A stretch of DNA of 64,000 nucleotides from Gp1-AA122 sp035631655 (GCA_035631655.1 DASQIH010000101.1:8320-72319), one strand, 5' to 3'. Counted from the first letter of the stretch, positions 1-8,577 are shown. Numbers and translations are program-made. Notes: generated by a model not told the origin, from the sequence alone.

Positions 1-340
1 CTTCCGCCAAGGCGCGCAGACCGACACCCTCATTCGCAACTTGCTCCTGTCCTTTGACGTCTGCGGCCCGCACAATCAGCGCCAGTTTGTGCAGGGCCGG
101 GTCTTGCAGGTGGAAGTCTTCGATGATGGCTTCGAAGGTGCAGCGCTCACCGCGGTGATTGAGCTTGATCTCGGGAATTCGCGGAGCGTCAAAGGGAATC
201 GCATCTTCGCGCTGGGCCGAGACCACCAGTTGGGCTTCCTCCACAAACAAGAAGCAGGCATCAGGATCAACGAAGCGGCGAATCAGCCAGGGACAGGCCA
301 CCCGGTCCACCTTGATATTGCGTCGCGTAATCCACTTCAT
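1..340 (-). CDS. ChrB C-terminal-domain protein (3' end outside window)
   Basis: Reads MKWITRRNIKVDRVACPWLI at its start, followed by a RRFVDPDACFLF segment and an HRGERCTFE motif. The same three blocks occur in the C-terminal half of the longer ChrB protein encoded just upstream, so this is a stand-alone ChrB C-terminal domain. ChrB-type proteins are known from chromate-resistance operons, usually with the chromate exporter ChrA. The start lies 12 bases after the upstream stop, so the two are co-transcribed. The gene runs off the left edge; whether chrA follows cannot be seen. The assignment to chromate rests on family knowledge only. Confidence 0.75.
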   Translation of the reverse strand, partial: MKWITRRNIKVDRVACPWLIRRFVDPDACFLFVEEAQLVVSAQREDAIPFDAPRIPEIKLNHRGERCTFEAIIEDFHLQDPALHKLALIVRAADVKGQEQVANEGVGLRALAE

Positions 341-352
341 AGGAAACCCCGC

Positions 353-1300
353 TCATTGCAGCGCATGGTACAGCCCCTCAATCAGATCCATGCCTCGTTG
401 CAGAAGTTCATCGTCCGCTATCCCCTGCCGGGCCCAGCCGTTGAGCACTTGATCCAAACCTTGGCCTTCGGCGCGTCCGAACTTCTCGTCACTCAGATCG
501 GCGTCATGAATGCTCTGCGCGATGCGCTTCACTTTGGGGTCGCGGATGGCAAATTCCTTTCGAAGCGTCTCAAACGTGCAGTCCTCGCCCCGATGGCCGA
601 AGCCTTGCGGGACAAACATGTCGAAGGGAATGGCGTCGGGATGGGCGCTCGGGTCGTTGGCAAAAAGGAAGCGCGCTTTGGGATCGATAAAGCGACGGAT
701 TAGCCAAGCCGAGGACACGCGATCAATGCCAGGGCGGGGGCGCGTGATCCAGGCGCGGTTTCGATATTCGCTCAGTTTGCCTTTGCCGTTGCGCGCGGCG
801 TTGGTGCTGGGCTCGTCGGCTCGCGCCAACAAAGTTTCGACGCGGCTGCGCAGCGGGCTCTGGAAGAAATCAATCGCGGTGATTTCCTGAAAACGCCGCC
901 GCACGCGGCTTAATGCCGCCGACGAACGCCGGTTGGAAGAGACCGCCAGGACTTTTTTCAGCTCGCGATGCAGGAGTTCGTAATCGCGGGAGCGTGCTTC
1001 CAGAAAAATTTGCTGCAGTTTCTCGGGAGGGAGATCGTCGAAAGAATGCACCTGCACGACCGAAGCCTGACCCCGGTAATTGCGGATGGCGGCAGCCAGC
1101 CACTCGAGTCGCTCCTGGTTGGCGGCAGAATTCGGCAGAACGTAGCCGGAAGAGCGCAGCGCCACCGCACCGTAGCGCTGCAACTTGCGCCACACTTCTA
1201 CGCGCTGGCTCGCGCGCTGTGCCGGAAGACTGAACACCAACAGAAGCCAAGGGGTGCCAGTGGACGGTTCCGTTACAGGCATTTCATAAATGTTATACAT
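353..1300 (-). CDS. chrB: ChrB-type chromate resistance regulator
   Basis: Up to 315 residues. The N-terminal half (LLLVFSLPAQRASQRVEVWR, then VALRSSGYVLP) matches the ChrB N-terminal domain. The C-terminal half carries RPGIDRVSSAWLIRRFIDP and GHRGEDCTFETL, the ChrB C-terminal domain repeated in the next gene. In characterised systems ChrB senses chromate and controls chrA. An in-frame ATG at 1282 is a plausible alternative start. The ATG at 1300 sits inside a perfect palindrome (1291-1306) that could be an operator, which favours the shorter form. It is the first gene of a leftward pair. Confidence 0.8.
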   Translation of the reverse strand: MYNIYEMPVTEPSTGTPWLLLVFSLPAQRASQRVEVWRKLQRYGAVALRSSGYVLPNSAANQERLEWLAAAIRNYRGQASVVQVHSFDDLPPEKLQQIFLEARSRDYELLHRELKKVLAVSSNRRSSAALSRVRRRFQEITAIDFFQSPLRSRVETLLARADEPSTNAARNGKGKLSEYRNRAWITRPRPGIDRVSSAWLIRRFIDPKARFLFANDPSAHPDAIPFDMFVPQGFGHRGEDCTFETLRKEFAIRDPKVKRIAQSIHDADLSDEKFGRAEGQGLDQVLNGWARQGIADDELLQRGMDLIEGLYHALQ

Positions 1301-1306
1301 GTAACA
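1291..1306. promoter_or_regulatory. Palindrome at the chrB start, candidate operator
   Basis: TGTTATACATGTAACA has perfect 5-bp arms (TGTTA/TAACA) and a near-symmetric centre. It overlaps the most upstream possible start codon of the ChrB gene. It may be an autoregulatory site; no binding protein can be assigned from sequence. Confidence 0.35.
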
Positions 1307-1391
1307 CTAACTTGGCAACCTGGTGGTAGATGAGGCGGCGGGCGGACAGCGGATTCCTCGCTAGGGCTCGGAGTGACAAGAAGATCCAGGT

Positions 1392-2486
1392 CTACGAGTG
1401 TTGCAGTTTGCTGAGTGCCCAGGTTGCACTTTCGGCTACCACTGGATCGTCGTCAGTGGCAAGCCCCTGCAGCAGCGGAACAAATTCTCGCTCTCCACTG
1501 TTGCCCATCGCGATGACAGCATTCCGGCGCAGGCCAGACAGCTTGGCTCGGCGTACCGGGGATCTTCGGAATGTGTTACGAAATTGCTCGGCGCTCATTT
1601 CAGCCAGCCACTCCAGCGCTGGATTCACCAGTTTCGGTCTGGGCTGAAATTCAGGAGCATCGGTCGCGAGTGCTCTGCGGTTCCACGGGCACACATCCTG
1701 GCAGATGTCGCAGCCAAAGATGTGGCGGCCCATATCGTCGCGCATCTCTTCCGGAATCGCGCCACGCTTCTCGATCGTGAGATAGGAAATGCACCTGTTG
1801 GAGTCGAGTTGATAGGGAGCTATCAGTGCTTCTGTAGGACAGGCCTGAATGCAACGCGTGCAGGTACCGCATCGATCGGCCGCGGGAAGATCCGGGTCAA
1901 GCTCGAGGGAGGTCAGAATTACCCCGAGGAACAGCCACGAGCCCAACTTCTGATTGAGAATGCACGTATTCTTCCCGATCCAACCAACCCCGGCATATTT
2001 GGCGTAGACCCGTTCCACTAAGGGTCCGGTATCCACATAGCAGCGGGTCTGCAGGTTCTGCCCGCTCTGGGTACTCGGTACTCGGTACTCGCTACTTACC
2101 AGCGCCTGTAAGTTCTGCTCGAGCATTCGCAGTCTTTTCATCACCTCTTCGTGGTAGTCTTCGCGGCTCCAGGCGTAGCGAGAAATCCAGCCCCGCTCGG
2201 GAGCGCGGAATTCTGTGGAATAGGGTTGCATGGTGTTGTAGTTGACGGCGCAGACGATGACGCTGCGCGCCCAGGGTGCGACGTGCTGCAGGGAAGCGCG
2301 CTTCAACCGTCCGGCTTCATCACGCTCTTGCATGTATTTCATGTCTCCAGCGCGGCCGGCAGCAATCCACTCGGGAAAGCGGTCCAGTTCCGGAAAGTCC
2401 CGAACGCCGGCGACGCCTGCCAGGTCGAAACCAGCTTCTCGGGCGGCTTCTTTTACTAGGGCCGAGATTTCGTTGATGCGCGCCAT
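1392..2486 (-). CDS. queG: Epoxyqueuosine reductase QueG
   Basis: 364 residues. QueG performs the last step of queuosine synthesis in tRNA, reducing epoxyqueuosine with cobalamin and two [4Fe-4S] clusters. Visible are the RCYVDTGPLVER segment, GWIGKNTCI, the first cluster motif CGTCTRCIQACPTEAL and the second CDICQDVCPWN, then a C-terminal HEAT-like helical tail (AVIAMGNSG...). Residues about 130-141 (SSEYRVPSTQ) do not belong to the family. They are encoded by a GGTACTC tandem repeat at 2066-2098 inserted in frame between a helix and the RCYVDTG block. The protein otherwise looks intact. Confidence 0.95.
   Translation of the reverse strand: MARINEISALVKEAAREAGFDLAGVAGVRDFPELDRFPEWIAAGRAGDMKYMQERDEAGRLKRASLQHVAPWARSVIVCAVNYNTMQPYSTEFRAPERGWISRYAWSREDYHEEVMKRLRMLEQNLQALVSSEYRVPSTQSGQNLQTRCYVDTGPLVERVYAKYAGVGWIGKNTCILNQKLGSWLFLGVILTSLELDPDLPAADRCGTCTRCIQACPTEALIAPYQLDSNRCISYLTIEKRGAIPEEMRDDMGRHIFGCDICQDVCPWNRRALATDAPEFQPRPKLVNPALEWLAEMSAEQFRNTFRRSPVRRAKLSGLRRNAVIAMGNSGEREFVPLLQGLATDDDPVVAESATWALSKLQHS
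2066..2098. repeat. GGTACTC heptamer repeat inside queG (repeat family A)
   Basis: Three perfect tandem GGTACTC units (2070-2090) plus degenerate copies on both sides. The same unit, as GAGTACC on the other strand, recurs at 4214-4246 and 17322-17354. It lies in frame inside queG. Confidence 0.85.
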
Positions 2487-2496
2487 GAGTATTTCT

Positions 2497-2624
2497 TACC
2501 GCAGAGATCGCAGAGAACGCCGAGAATAAGGATGAATATTGAAGGCTCTGAATGACTAACAGTAACTCCTCGTCCTCTCCAGAGAGCTAACTCAACTCTG
2601 CGAACTGAGCGCCCTCTGCGGTTA
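2497..2624. repeat. Inverted pair of ACCGCAGAG-type repeats (family E)
   Basis: ACCGCAGAGATCGCAGAG at about 2499-2516 is matched in inverted orientation by CTCTGCGAACTGAGCGCC and CTCTGCGGTTAA at about 2595-2624. The two arms enclose about 80 bases between the start of queG (leftward) and the start of the GltD-like gene (rightward). Such CCGCAGAG repeats are familiar in intergenic DNA of acidobacterial and deltaproteobacterial genomes. Confidence 0.65.
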
Positions 2625-2777
2625 AACGCCTTTTCCATTATCCCCCTTGTACATAGCTCACTGGAGCCTGTGATGGGGCTCACAGCCTTAAGTAGCATCG
2701 GCAGGCATGCTGTAGCAGGGTGGGAATAGGGCTTTCCGGCCTGTTTCCTCGCGAAAACGCAGCCAGGAGGGGGCGCG

Positions 2778-4274
2778 ATGATCAACCGTCGTCAGCGCTT
2801 CAAAATCGAGGCGGTCAAGCCGTCCAAACAGGACCCGCAGCAGCGCGTCCACAATTTCAACGAGGTCTCGCAGCCCTACACGCCCGAGATGGCGATGCTG
2901 CAGGCCCAGCGCTGCCTGTACTGCGATCATGCCCCCTGTTCCAAAGGCTGCCCCCTGCATAACGATATACCGGCCGCCCTCTTCCTTCTTGGCCAGGGCG
3001 ACTTCGTCGGCGCCGCCCTGAAATTCATGGAGACCTCCAATTTCCCCGATGTGTGCGGCCGCATTTGTCCCCAAGAAAAGCAGTGTGAAGGTTCCTGTGT
3101 AATCGCAAATCGCAACCCCGCCGTGTGTATCGGCAAGCTGGAAGCATTTGTTATCGATTACGTGCGCAAAAACTACGGCTACCCCAAGCGCGAAAAGGCC
3201 GCCCCGACCGGCATGAAGGTTGCGGTGGTTGGTGCAGGTCCTGCGGGACTGGCTGTCGCGGAAGAACTCGCGGTCCGGGGCCACGAAGTCGTGGTCTATG
3301 ACATGTGGCCTTATCCCGGCGGACTTCTGCTCTACGGCATTCCCGGTTTCAAGCTGAACAAAGACATCGTGTTCGGCAAAATCCGCTACATGGAAGAGAT
3401 GGGGATCAAGTTCATCTGCAACTTTCGGGTGGGAAAAGAGCATCCAGTGGAAGATTTCTTCCGCCAGGGCTTTGATCTGGTCTTCCTCGGATACGGCGCG
3501 GTCAAAGGCGGGGAGATGAAGATTCCCGGCGAGGATACGCTTAAGAACATCTATCAAGCCACCGAATATCTGGTGCGAGGCAATCTTCCTCCCGAGCTGT
3601 TGCCGGAAGTCTGGCGCAACCTTCCCGATCCCAAGCCCAACCATACCGGAGTCACAATTGTGATTGGCGGTGGTGACACGGCCATGGATTGCGTGCGCAC
3701 AGCGCGCCGTCTGAATCCCGACGCCAAGGTCTACTGCGTTTACCGCCGCAGTGAAGTCGAGATGCCAGGACGCTACGAAGAGCGTGTCAATGCGGTCGAA
3801 GAAGGTGTGCAGTTTGAATGGCTCACCGCGCCGGTGAAGTTCATCGGCGACGAACAAGGGAAAGTTGTAGCCGCAGAGTGTATTCGCATGCGACTCGGTG
3901 CGCCTGATGCCAAGGGCCGACGTTCCCCAGTTCCTATTGAAGGCTCCAACTACGTGGTTAACTGCGACACCGTCGCGCTCGCCATCGGTTACAGTCCCGA
4001 GACGGATATCCCCGAGACGACTCCCCACCTGAAAACCACCAAGTGGGGATCTATTGTGGTCGAGAGTGAAGAGACCGGCCTTACCTCACGGGAGGACCTC
4101 TACGCCGCCGGCGATAACGTGAGGGGTGCGGATTTGGTCGTGACCGCCGTAGCCGCCGCCCGCAAGGCTGCTTTCACCATGCATTCGAAACTACTCGCGA
4201 TGCGGGAGAAGAAGTGCCGAGTAGCGAGTACCGAGTACCGAGTCGGAACAATCGGAAATGGGCCAGCATTATAA
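2778..4274 (+). CDS. gltD: GltD-like NAD(P)-dependent FAD/Fe-S oxidoreductase
   Basis: 498 residues resembling the small subunit of glutamate synthase. Two cysteine-rich clusters near the N terminus (CLYCDHAPCSKGCPL and CGRICPQEKQCEGSC) bind Fe-S. A first dinucleotide fold begins VAVVGAGPAGLAVAEELA and a second TIVIGGGDTAMDCVRTARR. The C-terminal LYAAGDNVRGADLVVTA motif contacts FAD. No large subunit gltB is adjacent, so it may be a stand-alone GltA/NfnB-type enzyme. The last 15 or so residues (RVASTEYRVGTIGN...) come from a family A repeat and look foreign to the family. The next gene overlaps its end. Confidence 0.85.
   Translation: MINRRQRFKIEAVKPSKQDPQQRVHNFNEVSQPYTPEMAMLQAQRCLYCDHAPCSKGCPLHNDIPAALFLLGQGDFVGAALKFMETSNFPDVCGRICPQEKQCEGSCVIANRNPAVCIGKLEAFVIDYVRKNYGYPKREKAAPTGMKVAVVGAGPAGLAVAEELAVRGHEVVVYDMWPYPGGLLLYGIPGFKLNKDIVFGKIRYMEEMGIKFICNFRVGKEHPVEDFFRQGFDLVFLGYGAVKGGEMKIPGEDTLKNIYQATEYLVRGNLPPELLPEVWRNLPDPKPNHTGVTIVIGGGDTAMDCVRTARRLNPDAKVYCVYRRSEVEMPGRYEERVNAVEEGVQFEWLTAPVKFIGDEQGKVVAAECIRMRLGAPDAKGRRSPVPIEGSNYVVNCDTVALAIGYSPETDIPETTPHLKTTKWGSIVVESEETGLTSREDLYAAGDNVRGADLVVTAVAAARKAAFTMHSKLLAMREKKCRVASTEYRVGTIGNGPAL
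4214..4246. repeat. CGAGTAC heptamer repeat at the end of the gltD-like gene (family A)
   Basis: Tandem units CGAGTAG, CGAGTAC, CGAGTAC and CGAGTCG at 4218-4245. They encode the STEYRV stretch in the C-terminal tail of the GltD-like protein and lie 12 bases before the start of the S23-family gene. Confidence 0.85.
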
Positions 4275-4536
4275 GGACTTGGTTGCGTGGCAGAAGGCTA
4301 TGGACCTGGTGAGCGCGGTTTACCAGGCCACAGAGAGCTTCCCGAAGCGCGAGACCTACAGCCTATGCGATCAAATTCGTCGCGCGGCTGTTTCAATACC
4401 CAGCAACATCGCCGAAGGGCAAGCTCACTTTAACCGACGCGAGTTCCTTCACTTCCTGCGTCACGCATGTGGTTCCCTCGGCGAACTGGAAACTCAGCTC
4501 TTGATAGCTCAACGGCTGCAATACCTCGGCGGCTGA
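4258..4536 (+). CDS. S23-type four-helix-bundle protein, C-terminally short
   Basis: 92 residues. Features of the S23/Avd-like four-helix-bundle family are clear: KDLVAWQKAMDLV, then SLCDQIRRAAVSIPSNIAEG, then a REFLHFLRHACGSLGELETQ helix. Family members are usually about 115-125 residues and end in another helix after the LQYL block. This one stops at LQYLGG, so about 25 residues are missing. The start lies inside the 3' end of the gltD-like gene, directly behind a family A repeat. Function is unknown; relatives occur in 23S rRNA insertions and, as Avd, with diversity-generating retroelements. Confidence 0.75.
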   Translation: MGQHYKDLVAWQKAMDLVSAVYQATESFPKRETYSLCDQIRRAAVSIPSNIAEGQAHFNRREFLHFLRHACGSLGELETQLLIAQRLQYLGG

Positions 4537-4581
4537 AGCCTCTCTCGGAACGACAAGAATCCGCAAGAAAAAGGCAGCCGG

Positions 4582-4857
4582 TTAGATCCCCAACTTCTTG
4601 ACTTCCTCGTTGTAGTACTTGCGGTACAGGATGTCCCATTCCTGGCTGCCTTCGAGGATTGTGCGTTTCTGGGTTTCGATTTTCTGGCGGGCAGCGGCGT
4701 CGATCTTGGCTTCCTGGTTGAGCAACTCTTCTATCAGCCGGCGAACTTCGAGGCGAATCGTGTTCCGGTCCTCGAGAAAGTCCACCTCATTCATTTCGGC
4801 GAGAGCGTCCGTGACCACGTGTGCAACCTTATTGACCTTGTCACGGTTGACTCTCAC
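4582..4857 (-). CDS. DUF507 protein (second of a pair)
   Basis: 91 residues, beginning MRVNRDKVNKVAHVVTDAL, with a FLEDRNTIRLEVRRLIEELL helix and an ILYRKYYNEEVKKLGI end. This matches DUF507, small helical proteins of unknown function. The start codon overlaps the stop of the upstream DUF507 gene by four bases (4854-4857), so the two are translated together and may form a heterodimer. Confidence 0.85.
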   Translation of the reverse strand: MRVNRDKVNKVAHVVTDALAEMNEVDFLEDRNTIRLEVRRLIEELLNQEAKIDAAARQKIETQKRTILEGSQEWDILYRKYYNEEVKKLGI

Positions 4858-5132
4858 AGCACCGCCTTGTACTTGCGCACCAGTTCGTTTTTCACCTTCT
4901 TGAACATTTCCTGGTAGTTGGCGCCGGTCTTGCGCATTTCTTCCGAGTACGCCTCCAGGATCACGCGGACCTCGTCATTGATGCGGTCTTCCAGGGCAAA
5001 CTCTTCCAGCATGGCGCTGTGCACCCGCTCAGTCACCGCGGCCGGATTCTTGGTCTCGATGAACTCGCCGGAAATAAGTTTTTTGCTGACTTCGCGGGCC
5101 AGATAGCCCACATATTCTTTCGACAGAAGCAT
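4854..5132 (-). CDS. DUF507 protein (first of a pair)
   Basis: 92 residues from the ATG at 5132 (MLLSKEYVGYLAREV). The frame extends to a GTG at 5174, but the downstream ATG matches the usual family start. The protein is helical and charged and ends VKNELVRKYKAVL. It is paralogous to the following gene. The role of DUF507 is not known. Confidence 0.85.
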   Translation of the reverse strand: MLLSKEYVGYLAREVSKKLISGEFIETKNPAAVTERVHSAMLEEFALEDRINDEVRVILEAYSEEMRKTGANYQEMFKKVKNELVRKYKAVL

Positions 5133-5320
5133 AGGGCGGATCGGTTTGCGTTTGTGAAACAGATAGTCTAGCACAGGGAGGATTCAGCACTCAGTAGCCA
5201 GCCTGCTCGCACCTGCTCGCAGCGCCACAGCTCTGCGTCGCCGAATGCTTGCTGCCGAGTTCCGCTGCTAGTCGCTCCCTCCCCAAAAGGCTTACAATGC
5301 ATGGTTAAGCAGAGTTCAAA

Positions 5321-5791
5321 ATGCCTTCTGACGATCTGACCGGGCTCAAAGACGACATGGTCGCCTTCATTGAAGGCCACGGCATGCGCCGCTTTCACGG
5401 CTTCGTGAATTACGAGGAAGTACAGTGCATCTCGTGGGACTCGGACGATGATCCTGACGGCTGGAAAAAGTTTGTCGAACTGGCCAAGGAATCGGGCGCG
5501 CCCTTTCTCACCATGCATGATTGGGTGCTGGAGCGTGATGAACTCGATGACCTGCTGAAGCGCCTCAGTAACGCCCAGTTCACCAACGACGACGATTTGG
5601 AAGATGCCCGTTGGCTGCGCGCCTACATCGGCAAGACTGGCTTCGTGCAACTCGGCTGGCCCTACCAGGGTTCGGTAATGCTGTACGAGACCAACACCGA
5701 GTGGTACGACCGCTACCAGCGCCTGCTCGAACTCTCGGAAGACTTTGGCGGCATTCCTATCGATGAATCTGACCAGGATGACGAACACTAG
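5321..5791 (+). CDS. Conserved acidic protein of unknown function
   Basis: 156 residues, soluble and acidic, with a DESDQDDEH-rich tail and aromatic motifs (GFVNYEEVQCISWDSDDD, LGWPYQGSVMLYETNTEWYD). I do not recognise a family. There is no signal peptide or membrane segment. It ends two bases before the GTG start of recJ, so the two genes form an operon and a nucleic-acid-related role is possible but unproven. Confidence 0.65.
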   Translation: MPSDDLTGLKDDMVAFIEGHGMRRFHGFVNYEEVQCISWDSDDDPDGWKKFVELAKESGAPFLTMHDWVLERDELDDLLKRLSNAQFTNDDDLEDARWLRAYIGKTGFVQLGWPYQGSVMLYETNTEWYDRYQRLLELSEDFGGIPIDESDQDDEH

Positions 5792-5793
5792 CC

Positions 5794-7659
5794 GTGCGCT
5801 GGAATTTACTTTCCGCTGAATCGGCCCCGATTCAAAGTCTTGCGCAGGCGTTGAAGGCGAATCCCTCTCTTTGCCTCAAAGGTGACGCGGCATCCACCGT
5901 AGCCCGGCTGCTCGTGATGCGGGAAATCGCTGATCCGGAGGCGGCCGCGCATTTTCTGGCACCCTCACTTCAGCATTTGCACTCACCTTATGTGATGACC
6001 GGCATGCAGGCGGCGGTGGATCGTCTGGCGGCGGCCATTGCGCGCAAGGAAGGCATCCTCATCTACGGCGATTACGATGTCGACGGCACCACCGCCATCG
6101 TGATCCTTAAGACCGCCATCGAACTCTGCGGCGGGTCGGCAGACTTCCATGTTCCGCACCGCATCCGCGAAGGCTATGGCATGAAGGACGACGTGATCGA
6201 GCGTGCCGCTGCGTCTGGCGTGCGTCTGATCATCTCGGTGGATACGGGTATTCGGGCGTTTGCGGCTGCCGACACCGCTCGCCGCTTGGGTGTGGACCTG
6301 ATCGTTACCGACCACCACCTGCCCGGTCATGATGGCCTGCCTTCCGCCTTCGCTGTACTAAATCCCAACCAGCCCGGGTGCGAGTATCCCTGTAAGGCGC
6401 TGTGCGGATGTGGCGTGGCGTTCAAGCTTGCTCAAGCGCTTATGGAGAAGCTGCTTGATCGTCCCGACCAGACGCGCCTGCTGATGTCTTTCATGAAGGT
6501 GGTTGCCATTGCAACCATAGCGGACGCCGTTCCGCTCACCGGAGAAAACCGGGTATTCGCCAAGCTCGGGTTGGAAGCGCTGCGCGCGCCGGTGAGCCCT
6601 GGTCTGAAAGCCTTGTTGGAAGTGGCGGAACTCGGGGCCGGGCGACCGTTAACTTCGGGAGAAGTGGGCTTTCGCATTGCTCCCCGTCTCAATGCTGCCG
6701 GCCGGATGGATGTTGCCCGCGATGTTGTCGAACTTTTCAGTGTAAAAGATGCCACACGAGCTCATGAAATTGCAGGTCGCCTGAACCAGCTCAATGGGGA
6801 ACGTCAGGAAGAAGAGAGGCGCATTCTCGAGGAAGTTGAGAATCGTTTCCAGCAGGATCCGGCCCTGCGCGAGGCATTCTGTATCGTAGTCGATGGGGAT
6901 GGCTGGCACCGGGGCGTGATCGGAATTACCGCGACGCGAGTGGCTGAGCGCTATGGACGGCCGACGCTGGTTGTATCGCGCGAGGGAGAGGAAGCTCATG
7001 GTTCCGGGCGTTCCATTCGCGCCTTCCACCTGCTCAATGCCCTGGAATCCTGCGCCACCCTGTTCGATAGATATGGGGGGCACGCTCACGCGGTGGGCTT
7101 CGCGCTGCCTGCGGCTCGAATCGGTGAGTTACGCACTCATCTGGAAACTTACGCACGGTCACGGCTGAGTCCTGCAGATCTCGAACCGGCACTCGACCTG
7201 GACGCCGAGATTACGCTCGACCAGGTTACGCCCGAGCTGTTGGAGGCGCTGCGGCGCCTGGAACCGTTCGGAATGGGTAACCCCATGCCGGTGTTCGCCG
7301 CGCGTTCGGCTCGCCTGCTGCAGCCGCCCCGCATCATGAACGAAAAACACATCAAGCTGAAGCTCGGCGCTCCTGACAGTCAAAAGCCGCTAACCTCGAA
7401 CTCCAGCTGGCGGCGCTCCGTGACCCACGAAGCCTTGGGCTGGCGCTTGGCCGAACGTACTCAGAAAGAGCAACTCCTGCCCGGCGACAAGTTGGATATC
7501 GCGTTTACGATCGGGTATAACGACCATCCCGATTTCGGCGGTCTCGAACTGACTCTATGTGATTTCGTCAGAAGCGGAACGCCGGCCGGGGTTGGAGACA
7601 CATCGTGCGATGGGGTAAACCTGGATTCTTCGGGGCAAAAGCCGCTTCGGAATAACTAG
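5794..7659 (+). CDS. recJ: Single-stranded-DNA exonuclease RecJ
   Basis: 621 residues from a GTG start. RecJ degrades single-stranded DNA 5'-3' in recombination and repair. The DHH phosphoesterase core is visible: YGDYDVDGTTA near residue 91, SVDTGIRA, and TDHHLPG near 172. The DHHA1 domain follows, with SGRSIRAFHLLNAL and YGGHAHAVGFAL. The C terminus (FGMGNPMPVFAARS and a following beta-rich part) is the OB-type domain. Length is normal for the family. It follows the preceding gene with a two-base gap. Confidence 0.95.
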   Translation: MRWNLLSAESAPIQSLAQALKANPSLCLKGDAASTVARLLVMREIADPEAAAHFLAPSLQHLHSPYVMTGMQAAVDRLAAAIARKEGILIYGDYDVDGTTAIVILKTAIELCGGSADFHVPHRIREGYGMKDDVIERAAASGVRLIISVDTGIRAFAAADTARRLGVDLIVTDHHLPGHDGLPSAFAVLNPNQPGCEYPCKALCGCGVAFKLAQALMEKLLDRPDQTRLLMSFMKVVAIATIADAVPLTGENRVFAKLGLEALRAPVSPGLKALLEVAELGAGRPLTSGEVGFRIAPRLNAAGRMDVARDVVELFSVKDATRAHEIAGRLNQLNGERQEEERRILEEVENRFQQDPALREAFCIVVDGDGWHRGVIGITATRVAERYGRPTLVVSREGEEAHGSGRSIRAFHLLNALESCATLFDRYGGHAHAVGFALPAARIGELRTHLETYARSRLSPADLEPALDLDAEITLDQVTPELLEALRRLEPFGMGNPMPVFAARSARLLQPPRIMNEKHIKLKLGAPDSQKPLTSNSSWRRSVTHEALGWRLAERTQKEQLLPGDKLDIAFTIGYNDHPDFGGLELTLCDFVRSGTPAGVGDTSCDGVNLDSSGQKPLRNN

Positions 7660-7911
7660 AATCGTTAAGGGCGCAGCTGAGACTACGTGCTTCTAATTAA
7701 CGCCGGAATAGCTCCTCCTGACTGTCTGCAGTCTAAGAAACGCAAAGGGCACACAAGGTTCGCCCTTGCTGCAAGAGCGTGATTAGTGCTCCTGATCCAG
7801 GTGCGGATTCACCTCCGATCCAAACCTGGTAACGCCGATGTTGTACCGCCGTTCCGGCAGCCGTCGTGCGGCATCTGGGCCTCGGCTCTAGGACGGCCGA
7901 CCGGATGCCAG

Positions 7912-8433
7912 TTAGCGATTTACCTCGATCTCATTCAGCACTTGCTGCACGTTGGGGATATTGGCCGCGATCTCCTGGGCCACCTGGCGTTGCCGCTGAT
8001 CTTTTACGGAACCCTTAAGCGTGAGCACGCCGTTCTTGGCCTTGAATCGAATGTGCTCTTTATCGAGCCCCGTAGTGACTAGGGCGGCCTTGTAATTCTT
8101 CTCGATGGCCTCATCCTGGCTGGAGGCGATGGTTCTCGCTTGCGATTCTGCTCCCACCGGCTCGACGCTGATCTGGTTCGCGATGATGCGATTGCCGGCG
8201 GCCGCCTGGGCTACTTCAGCGGCCTGTTGCTTGGCATTCTCCGAGTGAACTTTGCCGCCCAGCGTGATGGTGTTCTTGTCGCGGTCTTCATCCACAGTGA
8301 CACCCTTCAGATCAACCTGCTCCAGAGCTTTCTTCACGCTGTCCTTGTAGGAGACGTTGTTCGACCGGCTAGAACAGGCCACACCTAGAAGTAATGCCAA
8401 TACGGCTAAAAGGGTGAGGTTAGCGGTTTTCAT
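7912..8433 (-). CDS. Lipoprotein with two BON domains
   Basis: 173 residues. A hydrophobic signal ends in the lipobox LGVAC, so it is probably lipid-anchored in an envelope membrane. Two BON domains follow: about residues 28-75 (VKKALEQVDLKGVTV..., GGKVHSENAKQQAAEVAQ) and 108-173 (LTLKGSVKDQRQRQVAQEIA...VLNEIEVNR). BON domains bind membranes or ligands and are typical of OsmY-like envelope-stress proteins. It is a single gene with no operon partner. Confidence 0.85.
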   Translation of the reverse strand: MKTANLTLLAVLALLLGVACSSRSNNVSYKDSVKKALEQVDLKGVTVDEDRDKNTITLGGKVHSENAKQQAAEVAQAAAGNRIIANQISVEPVGAESQARTIASSQDEAIEKNYKAALVTTGLDKEHIRFKAKNGVLTLKGSVKDQRQRQVAQEIAANIPNVQQVLNEIEVNR

Positions 8434-8577
8434 AGTCGGCTCCTCGGCATCGGAAAACTCAGCCTAGCTTAGGAGGAGGGCTATTCGGGTTCTATAAGGT
8501 TGTTGCTGTAGCGACAGCGAGGTCGGAACCTTACCCAGGCTGCTTTTCACAGGGTTGCAGCCAAGGGTTTTACTAGG

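Noticed and set aside
2688..4028. Long open frame antisense to the gltD-like gene
   Set aside because: It mirrors the codon structure of the conserved flavoprotein on the other strand; G+C-rich genes often leave such open antisense frames. No recognisable protein.
7786..8082. 98-residue frame antisense to the BON lipoprotein
   Set aside because: Shadow of a gene with clear lipobox and two BON domains.
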